Source: Dryas octopetala (lineage: Eukaryota > Streptophyta > Magnoliopsida > Rosales > Rosaceae). From it: a stretch of 64,000 nucleotides of DNA. Of this stretch, positions 34,116 through 46,700 are shown piece after piece. Position 1 is the first letter of the stretch; each line of letters begins with the position of its first letter. Where the stretch lies: contig OY992832.1 in NCBI GenBank assembly GCA_963921425.1, forward strand, positions 15,412,835 to 15,476,834, in the 5' to 3' direction. The position numbers and the translations under genes were made by a program. The notes under the pieces are model-generated. The model was not told the origin of the DNA. It made no database searches and saw nothing but the letters and a program-made list of their open reading frames with translations.

Positions 34116-37100
34116 AGTTTAGGTGATCTATTCACTTAATTAACTTGATTAATTTTACTTTCAGTGATCGGACCCCAATTTTTGGTTTATGTGATTACTC
34201 ACGAACTAGTCAACCAAACACAACTCAGACAGTCCAGTAACAAAATGTGAAACTCCACATTGACTTCTAAAAACCAAAAATCATTTCAGTAAAACAACAC
34301 ACATCAAACACACCAAGGATCAAGTGACATCCTATACACTCAGAGGATCCATCACAATAGGCATCCCAGTGTTATCCACAACTACAGTGGTGTGTGATTT
34401 TCTAAACAATTATATAAGGCATATATCAATTTTAATCAAATAGCTCCAGTACAGATTTGTGTTTAAAAGATGAGTGAGTCAGTAATCATAACAACACAAA
34501 TATGGAAGACAGAAACACACAAGATGTTCACCCAGAAAAACCACAAAGGGTAAAAACTGGGGGTCTATCCAGCTGACCAGGCAATCCACTAAATCAGAAG
34601 TTCAATACAAAGGAGGGCACTCAGCACACAAGCTCAATCACTAAGTCCTAGACTAAGTGGCAGCTAGCTTACCCATTTTGTGCAACTTCCATACGCAAGG
34701 CAGATGGTCATTCATGAAGAAGGCAGCTCCACTCCAAGCTCATCAACCCATGGCACCAATCCGCACCAAGCTAAGTGGTTTCATCAATGCATGAACATGA
34801 TATGCAAATGTAGGATTCACAAACAAAGATCAATCTTCTCAAGCTATCGGCATGAAAAGATCAATATTGAATCCTTCAAGTTAAATCTAAAATGAATGTG
34901 TTTGAAGTATGTATGAAGACATTTAAGCACTCAAACCCATATAGAATTTCAGATTTAACAAAAACAATTTCAGAAAATCTCTATGTGATTTTTCAAGAAT
35001 TAAAAACCATTTTCTGAAAATTATGAAGATGAGCACCTCACATGGAAAATACCCAGCAGTGAAAACCCAAGAATCCACGCTCTAAAATTGGCTCATCAAC
35101 GTACACAGAGATCTGAACCAAAACAGCCCATATACCCGTACACACTCACGCAAGAGGCATGTTCGCCCATGCCACGTGGAAGCCCATCAATGGCTGTCCA
35201 CAAAAGACGGATTATGGGCATATTCCCTTTGTCCTAGAGGGGTATCCTAGTATTTACTAAGGATAGAAATAAGCAGCTGTCAAAAGGAATTTTGCATTTA
35301 AAAATCAGAATGTAGAAGATGATGAATAGTGTGTGTGCGTGAATGGGAAAGAGGAAATCAGATCTGAATGCTACAGTGGAGAAAACAAGTCTTGTGCAAT
35401 GCACATGCATGTCTAATACTAAATAGAATATGGGCTTTCAAAGAATTGGGCTTAAAAAGCAAAACCCGAAATGACCCACTGTAGCAACTGTAATTTAAGT
35501 AACAGTCAGTAACAGTCACTGTACGTGAAAAACAGTGTTCATTATGATCAGTGAATGACTAGTCAAATAGACAAAAATCTGTTAATTTCATGAAATGAAT
35601 GAAGTGCAGTATACCTTGTGACTTGTTCATTCTTGACTTCTTCAAAGCAGCAGACCTTGTCCTAAATCTAGCCTAGAGCTTGTGAGTGAATAAATACAAA
35701 TTAATACAGTTGTTTTGACAAGGAAAATAGCCAACATTAACAAATCCTAGAAACTAACAGTGTGCAAATAGCAGCTCTCTAAATAAGAGCAAATGAATGT
35801 TACCGTATAAATACAGTAAATTGAAAGCAAATTGATGTAATTACCATAATACAATTGTGGCCCCTATATTTTGTACCATTTTTCACTTTAATTTTCGTGA
35901 TCGAAAATTACAATTAAAATTTTCTGATTACATTCAAAATATGCAAATTCAAAAATCTATGAGCATCGAAAACTCTTTACAATTCCTATCCAATCTTGAT
36001 GAAATTTGTATGTGACTTGACATGCTCAATCATCTTCGCGAAATTCATCTCCATTAAATACAATTAAAAAAGAAGTATTTATTTCGCCCCCATAATTTTT
36101 TTATTTTAATAAAATCTGCATAAGAAATTTGAAAATATATAAAACCAGCAAATGGCAAAAGTTCTCATCGACTCTATATATTCTAAAAAAATTTCTAAAA
36201 AACAAAAAATTGTAAAATGTATCTATGCGCCCAAGTTTGGTTTGTCCTGGACCTCCTGGCTTGCAACGGCTTGGTGCGTCCCACCCCAAACATGACTATT
36301 TTGCGCGTTCAGCTAACCTCATTGCAGGTTAACCAATGATTGGACGCCACGTAGACTTGGCCAGATTGGTGATACCCATGTTGTGGGCCCCACTCCTAGC
36401 TGTCCTCAATCAGCGGTTACAGTTCAGGCTTCTTGGGTTGGGTTTCTGGCTGGCTCAAGCCTCGAGCCATGATGAAAACTTGTTGACCTGTTCGTTGACC
36501 GGCCTCATCGTGCAAGCTACGGCGTGCGTATGGTTTTGTACTTCTGTTAAGGCATTAAGTGAAGAGAAAAAATTTATTTTAGTCTACAACCTCCTTTAAC
36601 TATGATTGCATGGACAATCGTACGACTGTGACTACGTGATAATCACACTTTACTTGCAGAATGATAAAATTGGTTTGGCCAAACCTAAAATGATGATTAA
36701 TTAGTTATTTGATTTTTGGGCTGTGGCCTCTAATTGTATTGAAAAAAGATAATCACATCTTACCTTATTTTTTGTTGATTGATATTTGGATTCTATTTAT
36801 GCTTACTCTTTAGTCTTTATGATTTAGATCATAAGTTTTATAAACTCTTGGGTAGTTACAACTATATATAAAAAAAATTGTTTGGAAGCTATTGGCCTAT
36901 TATTAGTGAAAAATACTTAATTAATGAGTGTGAAAATGAAATTAATGAATTATAATTAGTCCAAGTGGCAAGAGAATATGGAGTATTTGTTGAACAACGA
37001 ATTAGAGTGTGTTCACTACTAAATTTGATTCATCATTGATATTGTTACTAACTTAATCACTTAGATTCAACACAAAATAAATACAAACCATAAGAATCCA

Positions 37101-37640
37101 TCTAGGTATGAAATTTTATTTCAAAATATTTCGATGTTAATAAAAATAAATCTCCAACTTGTTGATTTATGAGTCATCTTTACAATGCAAAATTCTTTAT
37201 CTTCTTTCATAATTTGTATTGAATTATACAATTTTATTATATTTAAGTCCAAAATTGAATTCCCTCAAATAATTATTATCTTTTGTTTAATGCATATTGG
37301 ATAACAATGTACTCGGTGAGTGTAGCATGAGCTGGATGAGTCACACCTCAAACAATTTTAGTGGTGCAATGAAATGAGCTCACGACCTCTCCCTTGGAAT
37401 CTTTTTTTTCCCGTCTACACAATTCCACAAAAGACAATGGCCGGTTCCGACAAAGACCGGCGCTCACGGCTCACCAAAGCCGAAACCTGAGCCGGCTCGC
37501 TCAATCAAACAACGTGGAAGCGCGTATTAATTACTAGTCACTTAGACCAGGTTCTTCATTGATGTAAACATCTCGTTTAATTAAATCCCAGACCAAACAT
37601 TAATAATTAGTTATTATATTTTTAACAATTATATAAATAA
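34116..37640. other. Intergenic, probable unrecognised repeats, no gene seen
   Basis: 34200-35760 has more even base composition than its flanks and reads like non-coding transposon or LTR sequence, but no TG...CA ends with target duplications could be fixed. AACAGTCAGTAACAGTCACTGT near 35502 is a small repeat. 36300-36600 is GC-richer without a recognisable product. 36600-37400 is AT-rich. Nothing more can be supported. Confidence 0.4.
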
Positions 37641-37819
37641 AAATCCTGGAAAGCCAGCCTGAAAAAGGTCCAGAGCTCTCAAAGCTCCTGTCTCTCTCTC
37701 TCTCTCTGCTGAGCAAATCTCACACTCTCACACATTTTCCAAGAAGACCTGAAACTCCACCGTTTCGAGATCACCGGAAGTAGCTGAGCTGTGTGTTGGC
37801 CGGCGAGGTTTCTCCGGCA
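37626..37819 (+). promoter_or_regulatory. GDPDL core promoter and CT-rich leader
   Basis: TATATAAATA near 37630 is a good TATA box. A CT tract at about 37691-37707 and TCACACTCTCACACATT follow in the leader before the ATG at 37820. The arrangement (TATA, then Y-rich leader) is typical of plant promoters. Confidence 0.55.
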
Positions 37820-40800
37820 ATGTGTAACTCACGCGCTCTGGTTGTACTCGCTCTTCTTCTGCACTCAGTAGTAGCTCTGGTCTCTGCTCAGGGATCTAAC
37901 ACTACTACTAGTCGATGGCAAACGCTTAGCGGTAAATACATATAATAATCTGCTCTCTTTGTGTGTGTGTGTGTGAGAGAGAGAGTGTGTCTGTTTTGCT
38001 TCATGTAATTTGCTTGAATTTTTTATCTTTCTGCTCAGTTAATTTTGCTGTTTGGTTGCCGAGAAAATGGAGGAAACGCGAAGTGGAATTTGAGTTTTGT
38101 TTAGTGTTTGGGATTTTGTTGACATTTTTGTTTCACTGCTTCTCAAATTAGTGTGCATGTTCAGCAATTCACTACCAGTGTTTGCAGTAAAATCTACTGC
38201 TTCTTTGCAAAGGGAATAAAGTTTGCAACAACTCTGTGAGCTTGCATGTTGTACAACTTTTATCCTTTGTTTTCTGTTTGGCAGCGGAAACAAACGCCCT
38301 TGGTTTGTAAACAGAGAGACCAAAAAATGACACTGAGCTTGGATTGGGCTAGCTAGGATCTTCTAGAATTGGATTTTCCTAAATATATATTTTCAGGGGA
38401 TGTTCACCTGGTTTCAAAATGAAGACCCTTTAAATTGTAAACTTCCTGAAGCAACGATTTCTCGACATTTTTCATCATTTTAGTGGTTGGAAATGAAAAC
38501 AAAGGACAATATTACTGCTCCCTTCAGATTTTCGTACAATTTTATTTTTCTATCCAACTATATGCTGAGTGAGCTAACTGGATTGATTTGGTTTGCAGGA
38601 GATGCGCCTTTGGTCATAGCACGTGGTGGCTTTTCCGGGCTCTTTCCTGGTTTTAGTTCAGATGCGTTCAGTTTGGCATTGGCCACTAGTGTACCCGATT
38701 TGGTCATATGGTGTGATGTTCAATTAACAAAGGATGGAGCGGGAATTTGCTTTCCAGATCCCTTGCTGAATAATAATTCTAATATTAAATTTGTCTTCCC
38801 AGAAAAGGAAAAGAATTACCTAGTTGATGGAGCTCCTACCCAAGGATGGTTTACGGTGGATTATACTCTCAAGGATCTAACAAATGTCTTTGGTGAGTAC
38901 AAACTGGCTGAAACTGTTTCCATTATATGTTACATGTCATCTTCACACTCCTGTGCATGTGCATTTTATTTGAATATAGAAGTCATACAAAAGAAATTTT
39001 CATTCGATTTGAAGGATATACTTTCTTCTTTATCACTTATACTCCATCATCTTACTAGTAATTGAGAGGCCTCTGCCAAGTCTCCCACGAGTAAATTTAT
39101 TCTTTTCCTATTATTGTGATGGGCTGCTTAGGTTATCACATATCAACCTTTTTCTGGTAACAAAAACAATCTACTTTTTCTTTTCTTATTACACTTTATG
39201 AATCTGATTGAGTTCACAGGCAGATATTAATGCAACACCTATAGCTGGTGATGGTTAACAACAAGGAAAGGCAGAGAATCCAAATCTTAAAACAAACAGG
39301 CCACTCCAAATTAGCTGGCTATGTTCATTTATATCATGTTTTTTGCTTTGTCATTTCATAATTATGTATTGTTGGTGTTTTCAAAGATTTTAGTACATTT
39401 GATTGAACCATCTCAATTTTCCTTTATTTCATATTGCGATTGATGTTTATGGTGTTTTTCTATTAAGACCGGTTCTATGTCTTTTATAGTTCCAATTTAA
39501 GTCCCAGTTGACTTTTCAAACCCCAAATAATAAGAAATTACAACTAAACCTAAGCCCTGTTACAGTCTTACACAATAATTTCTCATGTTAGACACCTATA
39601 AATCAGGGTGAGAATCCACAATCATATAAACAAAATACAAACGTTATATTTTGAATTTGAAATCCAAACATGATTTTTCAAATATACATATACGTCTCTT
39701 CAGAAAAAAGAAAAAGAAAAAGAAAAAAAAGAACAGTAGTGCTAGATATACCACATTTTTATACCATAATTTCATACCACCTTATGTGGCAACTTACATG
39801 GCATTCATACATTGGATACTAAAAAATAAAAAGAAAAACCCAAAAAGAAAAAGAAAAACTCTGTCCAATAAAATAATGACACGTGAGATGGTATAAGAAT
39901 GTGGTATAAAAAATGTGGTAAGTATAGCATTATTCAAAAAAGAAAGATATGTTAGGGTTATAGTCTTAGAAAAAATGTCATATATATGCATATACAATGT
40001 GTATCACAGTGCGTATTATAGAAAAAAAAAAAAAGTATATGTCATAGTTCTAATATAGATATGTCAGACATACATTTACAAAGTTCCAACTTCCATTTTT
40101 AAGAGGATCCCTATTTTATTTTTAAGAAAAGAAAGAGACAAAATTGTTGGGGCCCATCTCACGATGCGGTGTCTTTAGCTGCATTACTTTGGCCATGCTT
40201 CATGTGTGTTACTGAGCACTGCTAAATTAATTACTCTGATTGCTGCTATTTTAGGTTTGGCAATTTTTATAATTTATCACTGATATCTTGTTAACCATAC
40301 AGTTACACAGGGAATATATTCTCGAAGTAATAAGTTTGATAACAATTTGTACCCCATTCTCACTGTCGAAGAAGTGGCTACGCAAGTAAAGCCACAAGCC
40401 TTATGGTTGAATATTGAGGTAAATGGTAGACTGTTTTTCTTGTCCTTCAACTTGTGCACTTTTGTTTTAACCTATTTGTTTAGATTTGTAAAATTGCTTT
40501 CTCAGTTGTCAATTTGAAGCAACCTATTTTCTCTAATGCTTTTGCAGCATGATAAATTCTTCTCACAACACAACTTGAGTATGAGAAACTATGTGCTCTC
40601 TGTATCTAGAAAAGTAGTTGTCAGTTATATCTCATCACCAGAGGTGGCTTTCCTGAACAGTATTAAAGCACGTGTTAGTCCAAACACAACAAAGCTGGTT
40701 TTCCGGTTTCGGGAACAAGATGGGATTGAGCCTTCAACCAACCAAACTTATGGTGCTCTATTAAAGAATCTCACATTTATCAAGACTTTTGCCTCGGGAA

Positions 40801-43800
40801 TTATAATTCCTAAGGATTACATATGGCCTGTCACCAAAGATCTTTATTTAGAACCTCACACTTCAGTTGTTTTGGATGCTCATAAAGAAGGACTACAGGT
40901 ATTTGCATCAAAATTTGTGAATGACATACCAATACCCTACAATTACAGTTATGATCCAGCGTCTGAGTACCTGCAATTCATTGACAATGGCGATTTTAGT
41001 GTTGACGGTGTGCTTTCTGACTTCCCAATAACTCCATCAGAAGCCATTGGTAATTATCTTCTTCCTGCTCATAAGAATTTTGTTTAGCTAAATATTTTAA
41101 TATGTGTACAAATTTTAAAGTATTGGTTTATTATGTAGTTCCCTCTTACCTGATATTATTCCTTTTGAAAGAAAATTCAAATTTTAATGCAAGAAAGGAT
41201 TCATATATATTTGACTGAAATCAATGAAGCTTCTAATCTGATTCTTTGAAAAAAAATATTTTCTACGACGATCCCTTTTAACTGATCTATAAGGTAGTTA
41301 TAGATGTTTCACAAAACATCTTAATTTAAGTGTTAATTTTATTGCTTATTCCAATTTATGTTTAATGACGATGATTTCTGTTAACTACTGCAGATTGCTT
41401 TGCTCACCTAGGAAAAAATGCTTCAGTACAGAGTACGTCATTGTTTTGTGGTGTTTCAATTTGAAAGTCGATCCTTTTCTGCTCAGCTAATTTTTATAGG
41501 CTGTCTGATTGTATATTTATTGACATGCACAATTCTTTGAGCATTATTTTTAATCTATTTCTTTCATCTTCTCATGCTCCAGCCAAGACTTTGGTTATCT
41601 CGAAAAATGGAGCAAGTGGAGACTACCCTGGTTGTACTGACTTGGCATACACGAAAGCAATTGAAGATGGTGTAGATGTACTTGACTGTCCTGTCCAAAT
41701 GTCCCAGGATGGGATACCATTTTGCTTAAGCTCTATAAATCTTATAGAAAGTACGACAGTTGCTCAATCAAGTTTTAGCAACCTCACATCAGACATTCCG
41801 GAAATTAAGGCTGGAACAGGAATATATACCTTTAGCCTAACATGGGAAGACATTAAAAAACTAACCCGTAAGTTGAAATCATATCTCATTTGCTTGCTTG
41901 TCAGTGTGGCACCCCTCAAATTTTTCACTTTTCTCTGATCTCTTCACAAACCATAGGACCTTTGAGGCTTAAAGAGGTGTCATGCTTAGAACATTCATTC
42001 AAAGATTATTTTGAGACTGGAGATAAATGTTGTGTCTTCTTTTCTATAATTGAGACTGGTGTTACATATTCTCCTTTTTTCTTCTAAACGGTTAACTGAG
42101 AAAAGCCTAACCACTTTCTAATACACTTCTATATCTGGAATGCTGCTCCTTTTTTTATTTTACACAAAACTTTCACATAAATACTATGGACTCAAGAGAA
42201 AGAACATATATAAGAACTTGCCTTGAACATCATAAGTCCTTATATATGTAGAGAGACCCTTTAAAGTATATTTGTTCTCACTGCTCTTTTACTTTTTCTC
42301 TTACATGTTACCTAGCCTATTCAACTAGCGTGTTCTAATATCTTACCTCAGATTGAATTTATAGACAAGAACTCTTTTCTTGAACAATTATTTGATATCC
42401 CTGTATTAATTTTTTCTTGTTTTAACTGTAGCGACTATATCAATCCCCCAATCAGCATACTCTTTGTCCCGGAATCCAAGGTTCAAAACTGCTGGCAAGT
42501 ACTTGACATTATCTGATTTTTTGGCCTTGGCAAAGAACGCAAACTCTCTTTCTGGTGTCTTGATCGGCATAGAGGTGAGCATTTGCTCCAAAATTTTACT
42601 GCCTACTCTGTGATTGCATGCTTTGATTTTGGAAGTTGCAATAGTTCTTTTTCCTAATTGGGATTCAAATAAACTTTCACCACGTACATGTCTACCATCA
42701 CCATCACCATCACCATGTCATTGTCATTGTCGTTCTCTTCTTCACCATGGGCTCGGGGATCTTGTTGAATTCGGTGGATCTGAGAGAACCAACTAATGGT
42801 TGCAAATATGTCTGGATGTTATATCCAAGTGGGTTACATAGTAAATGTCTCATCTACAGTACATCATTTGTTTTGAATAATGCGCCGGGGCCAGTGCTGA
42901 ATATTCTATATCTCACAATGGTCAAAACTCAAAAGTGACTCTTGGCCAAAAAAAAAAAAAACTCAAAAGTGACTTTTTGTGCATTACCACGGTACCACCC
43001 CTGATTCAAAACTTTCTAATCATGATGGCATTTTGTACTGCTTTCTTTCAGTATGCGGCTTATCTAGCAGAGAAGCAGCGATTAAGTGTAACAGATGCAG
43101 TCATTAATGAATTGAGCAAAGCTGGTTTTGATAATCTGACATCCCTAAATGTCATGATTCAGTCCACTAATAGTTCTGTTTTAAGGAAATTTAAGGAGAA
43201 AAGCAAATATGAACTTGTTTATAAGATTGAAGAGGATATCGGCGATGCCCTTACTTCAACTATTGTGGACATAAAGAAGTTTGCCAATTCTGTGGTCATC
43301 AACAAGGCCTCTGTCCTTCCTGAAAGTCTGGCTTACATCACAGGAGTAACAGATGTTGTATCAAAGCTACAATCAGCTAAGCTTCCTGTGTTTGTTGAAA
43401 CCTTCAGCAATGAGTTCGTATCTCAAGCATGGGACTTCTTCTCAGATCCAACTGCAGAGATCAATTCTTTCGTCCAGGGATTCACTATTGATGGTGTCAT
43501 TACAGACTTCCCTAAAACAGCTGCTAGATACAAAAGTAAGTGTATACTCTCTCTATATGTACAGTATATATTATCATTTGTGCCTGCGTCCCCTGAACTA
43601 TGCCCCTCACAATATTTTTGATTCATTTCTCCCCTTACGTTCTGTGTTTCAAATTGCCCTGTTCTGTCAAGTTTGACATTGCTTACTTGGCAAAATTTTG
43701 ATGGGCGCCACATCAGCTTGGCTAATGGAAAAGATGACAGACTTGATGAAATTGGGCAATTTAGGGGGGGGGGGAGGGATATGCATAATTTAGCCTTAGC

Positions 43801-44487
43801 ATGGTAAAAATCCATTGTTCTTTTGGTCCATAGATTTCTGGACATAATTTGTTGCAGTTCTTTATCCTCCACTAGATGATCACGTCTTGGGTCAAATTTT
43901 GGAAAAAGTATATGCTAGTATTATAAATGTACTCTTATACCCCCAGATATTCTACCAACTCGGTTTTCTGGACATGAGAACATAGAAAATGAATAAAAGA
44001 AGGATATGAAAGTATAACGAACAGCAGTTTTTTTTATTTATTTTTTTTTATAATCTTGCATTTCTTTTAATTTTCTTTTTGTGGTTTGAGGCATCATTCG
44101 AGGTGAAATCGGCTGTGTTAGGGGTCATATTCAAATGTGCCATTTGAAACTGATATTTTGGCGCTTGATTTTAATGTAGGGAACCGGTGTTTAACTTTAG
44201 CTGATCCCAAAAGCATACCTCCCTACATGAACCCTGTTCAGCCAGGCAGTCTGTTACAAGTTGTTTCTACTGGTTACTTGCCACCAACTGAGGCTCCAAA
44301 CCCAGCCCTGACAGTGAGTGATGTGACTGAGCCACCTTTGCCTTCTGTTGATTCGTCCCCAGCGTCTAGCCCAACCGGTGGATCTGCAGCAGCTACTCCA
44401 CCAAAACCGAACGGGCAGCCCAAGACTGCCGCATGCTTGTTCCTCTCAACTCTGGCCATGCTTATTGCTACTCTTTTCCTGCTCTGA
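37820..44487 (+). CDS. GDPDL: GDPDL / SHV3-like glycerophosphodiester phosphodiesterase-like protein
   Basis: Nine exons join in phase to 760 residues: 37820-37931, 38599-38892, 40303-40418, 40548-41049, 41394-41432, 41583-41867, 42432-42574, 43052-43535, 44180-44487. The start [20 protein letters not shown] is a signal peptide ending near VSAQ. Two GDPD-like domains follow. The first (about 42-340) opens [20 protein letters not shown] and contains [10 protein letters not shown]. The second (about 357-660) opens [20 protein letters not shown] and contains [11 protein letters not shown]. The P/S/T-rich tail ends in a hydrophobic stretch ([15 protein letters not shown]), a GPI-anchor signal. 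Arabidopsis relatives (SHV3, MRH5) are cell-surface GPI proteins needed for cellulose and pectin organisation and root-hair integrity; catalytic activity is uncertain in the family. Length and architecture are normal; the gene looks intact. Confidence 0.95.
39737..39933. mobile_element. MITE in GDPDL intron 2, TAGTGCTA-type termini
   Basis: The left end TAGTGCTAGATATACCACA matches the right end reversed (TAATGCTATACTTACCACA), and the match continues through TTTTTATACCA. Length about 197 bp, AT-rich, no coding capacity. Related copies lie at about 45468-45664 and 53066-53366. Confidence 0.7.
42689..42733. repeat. (CACCAT)n / (CATTGT)n short tandem repeats in GDPDL intron 7
   Basis: Four CACCAT-like units followed by CATTGT units. 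Intronic, no function visible. Confidence 0.7.
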
Positions 44488-46620
44488 AACTCTGAGGCAT
44501 TCACTCAATAGTGTGTGGTCTTGTAATTTTCTCATCTCATGGCTCTTGCTTGGAGCTTTTTTGCTGAATGAATGCACGGCTAATCAATTTTTTATTTTGA
44601 CATTATTACTGAACAGCTGTGAATTCAATTGCTTTTGTTGTTGTAGGTAATGTTCATTCTTCCCCCTCGTAAATTAAGGATATACAAACTATGAAACTAC
44701 GTAGAGGTAGATGTCATGATGATTTTATTTATTGTATGCAGCAATTTTCTGGTTTTTCTGTTTTGTTTCTGAAAGACATAATATATATTCTTTGGTGTGT
44801 ATTATAGAATATAGAAATCGGGGTACTTTTGAATTTTTCTTTTAATTTTTTTTTATATAGTTACTTGATATCTCAGACTTTTTGGTACTTGATATTTTCT
44901 TAAAGATATTAAGAATATATCGAAGAATTTAATCATACATTCATACCTTCATCCCAAAAGTGAAGCAACCAACTGATCCAGATCGTCAGCTAGTTTATAC
45001 TAGTGTTTTAATCTTAGGCTTCTTAGCTATGTATTTATTATCCAAGACTATAGAGTAAAAGATGAAATAATTTCGTAATACTTTGTGTATGTAAATGAAA
45101 TTATATAATTCTTGAATTTATATTACATGGTTAAAATTAAAATAATAGAGAATCCAAATCCAATTATGGTCGTCTTTTACCTAATAATTTTTCGTCTTTT
45201 ATCATGGTTTCTTTTCCTGTTCTCTAGCAGTGTACCTAATTCTATAGGCCATATTATCACGCAACGTGGTTTAAGGTAAGGATGCTTATTAATGATCCGT
45301 AATTAACCCAAGTTCAGGGGTTTAACGTCCATTGCAATAGGCTTGTAAAATGAGTTGGGTCGGGCCAGGTCAGTCCGGCTCTAAGAAAGAGGGCCTAACC
45401 CCCAACCTTGGGCTCTTTTGGCCCTAATGGTTGGACAAGCCGAGTTGCCTCTCAAATCTCATCATTGGTAGTGCTAAACATCCCTCATTTTTTTTTTCCA
45501 ACTTTTCTTTCTCAACTTAATTACATAACATTTATACATTGGACACTAAAAAATAAAAAATAAAAAATAAAACCTAAAAAATATATATATCTTGTCCAGT
45601 AAAATAATGACACATAAGATGAGATACAAATGTTGGAAAAAAAAGTTGGGACAATTATCATTATTGTTTCTCCACTTATGATATTCAAAGAGTTGTTTTT
45701 ACTTTCTCATTTACTTTATTTATATTTCTCTATCTCAAACTATATATATTTTAAATTGACTAAATATAACCGATCTAAAAAAGTAAAATTTGTGAAAAAT
45801 GATTATATGTGACTGTAATATTGTTACATGGTGTTATTAATCCACGTGTTATAATATTGGTGGACAATAAATTTATAAATTTAGGATTGGATTTTAAATA
45901 TTAATAATTATACACATGTTATAATTCTAATTGATTGGTCACACCGCCACGTGGTGTTACGTTCAAATACAATAATTTTTCAAATTTGTGTGAGATTGTT
46001 TCTACCATGTGGCAGAGTTGGACCCATTTAAAATATGACATTTGTCCAAAATACTTAAATTATTAATTATAAATAAAAACCTATCATCAAATTTGATCTA
46101 TACCATCTTTTAAATGGGTTGTTTGAGCATTGCCCGGAAGGAACAATTCTCACAAATATTTTTGTTTCAACTGGAGAGGAGAAAAAGAGGAGCAAAAGAA
46201 GAGAAATAATCCATTATAGTATTTGAGGTATCGTTTCTTTATACAAAACAAAGAACTATGGCATTTGAGGTGTAAAAATCTACCCTTAAGAAAGAAAAAA
46301 AATATTACGAAACCATCTAAATTGGAGAACAAGGAAATCCTACTATATGTGGTAATTCCATCATATTCAATAAATTTTGCATTAAAATGGCCAATAAATA
46401 AATAAATTTTGCATAAAAACCTACCTTACGTACAATTAGCATTTGATAGGTGCAATAACCATGGAAACTCTGGATTCTTGTACGTGATTATAGTGAAAAA
46501 TTCTAGTCCTTCTGACATGGTATCTACTTCAACTTTCCTTCTATTTGGGAGAGAGTAAATTAAGAATACCAAAAACAAAATCCCATGATTTTATCTACCA
46601 TTAAATTCGATCTACACAAA
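44488..46620. other. Intergenic between GDPDL and the first exopolygalacturonase
   Basis: AT-rich DNA. Contains a hAT-derived-looking scrap (GAGTTGGGTCGGGCCAGGTC near 45352) and a MITE copy at 45468-45664. No gene seen. Confidence 0.5.
45468..45664. mobile_element. Diverged MITE copy of the 39737 family
   Basis: It starts TAGTGCTAAACATCC and contains the family core: ACATTTATACATTGGACACTAAAAAATAAAA-like sequence, then AATAATGACACATAAGATG. The right terminus is degraded. Confidence 0.55.
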
Positions 46621-46625
46621 CACCC

Positions 46626-46632
46626 TATATAA
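46626..46632 (+). promoter_or_regulatory. TATA box of exopolygalacturonase 1
   Basis: TATATAA lies 69 bp upstream of the ATG in the block ACACAAACACCCTATATAAG, conserved exactly in the second copy at about 50267-50287. Confidence 0.7.
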
Positions 46633-46700
46633 GAACACAGAAACCATACCAAATATTGTATGCATTTGAATAGAAAAAGAGCTAGAAACAACAAAAAACA

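Noticed and set aside
33064..34117. Pro/Ser-rich and Gly/Arg-rich open frames up to 174 codons on both strands
   Set aside because: Compositional artefacts of the CT-rich and GA-rich halves of the foldback-like element; no start context, splice sites or motif.
34200..35760. Possible solo LTR ending GGAAAATAGCCAACA
   Set aside because: No matching start or target duplication could be found, so it is described only as unassigned repeat-like DNA.
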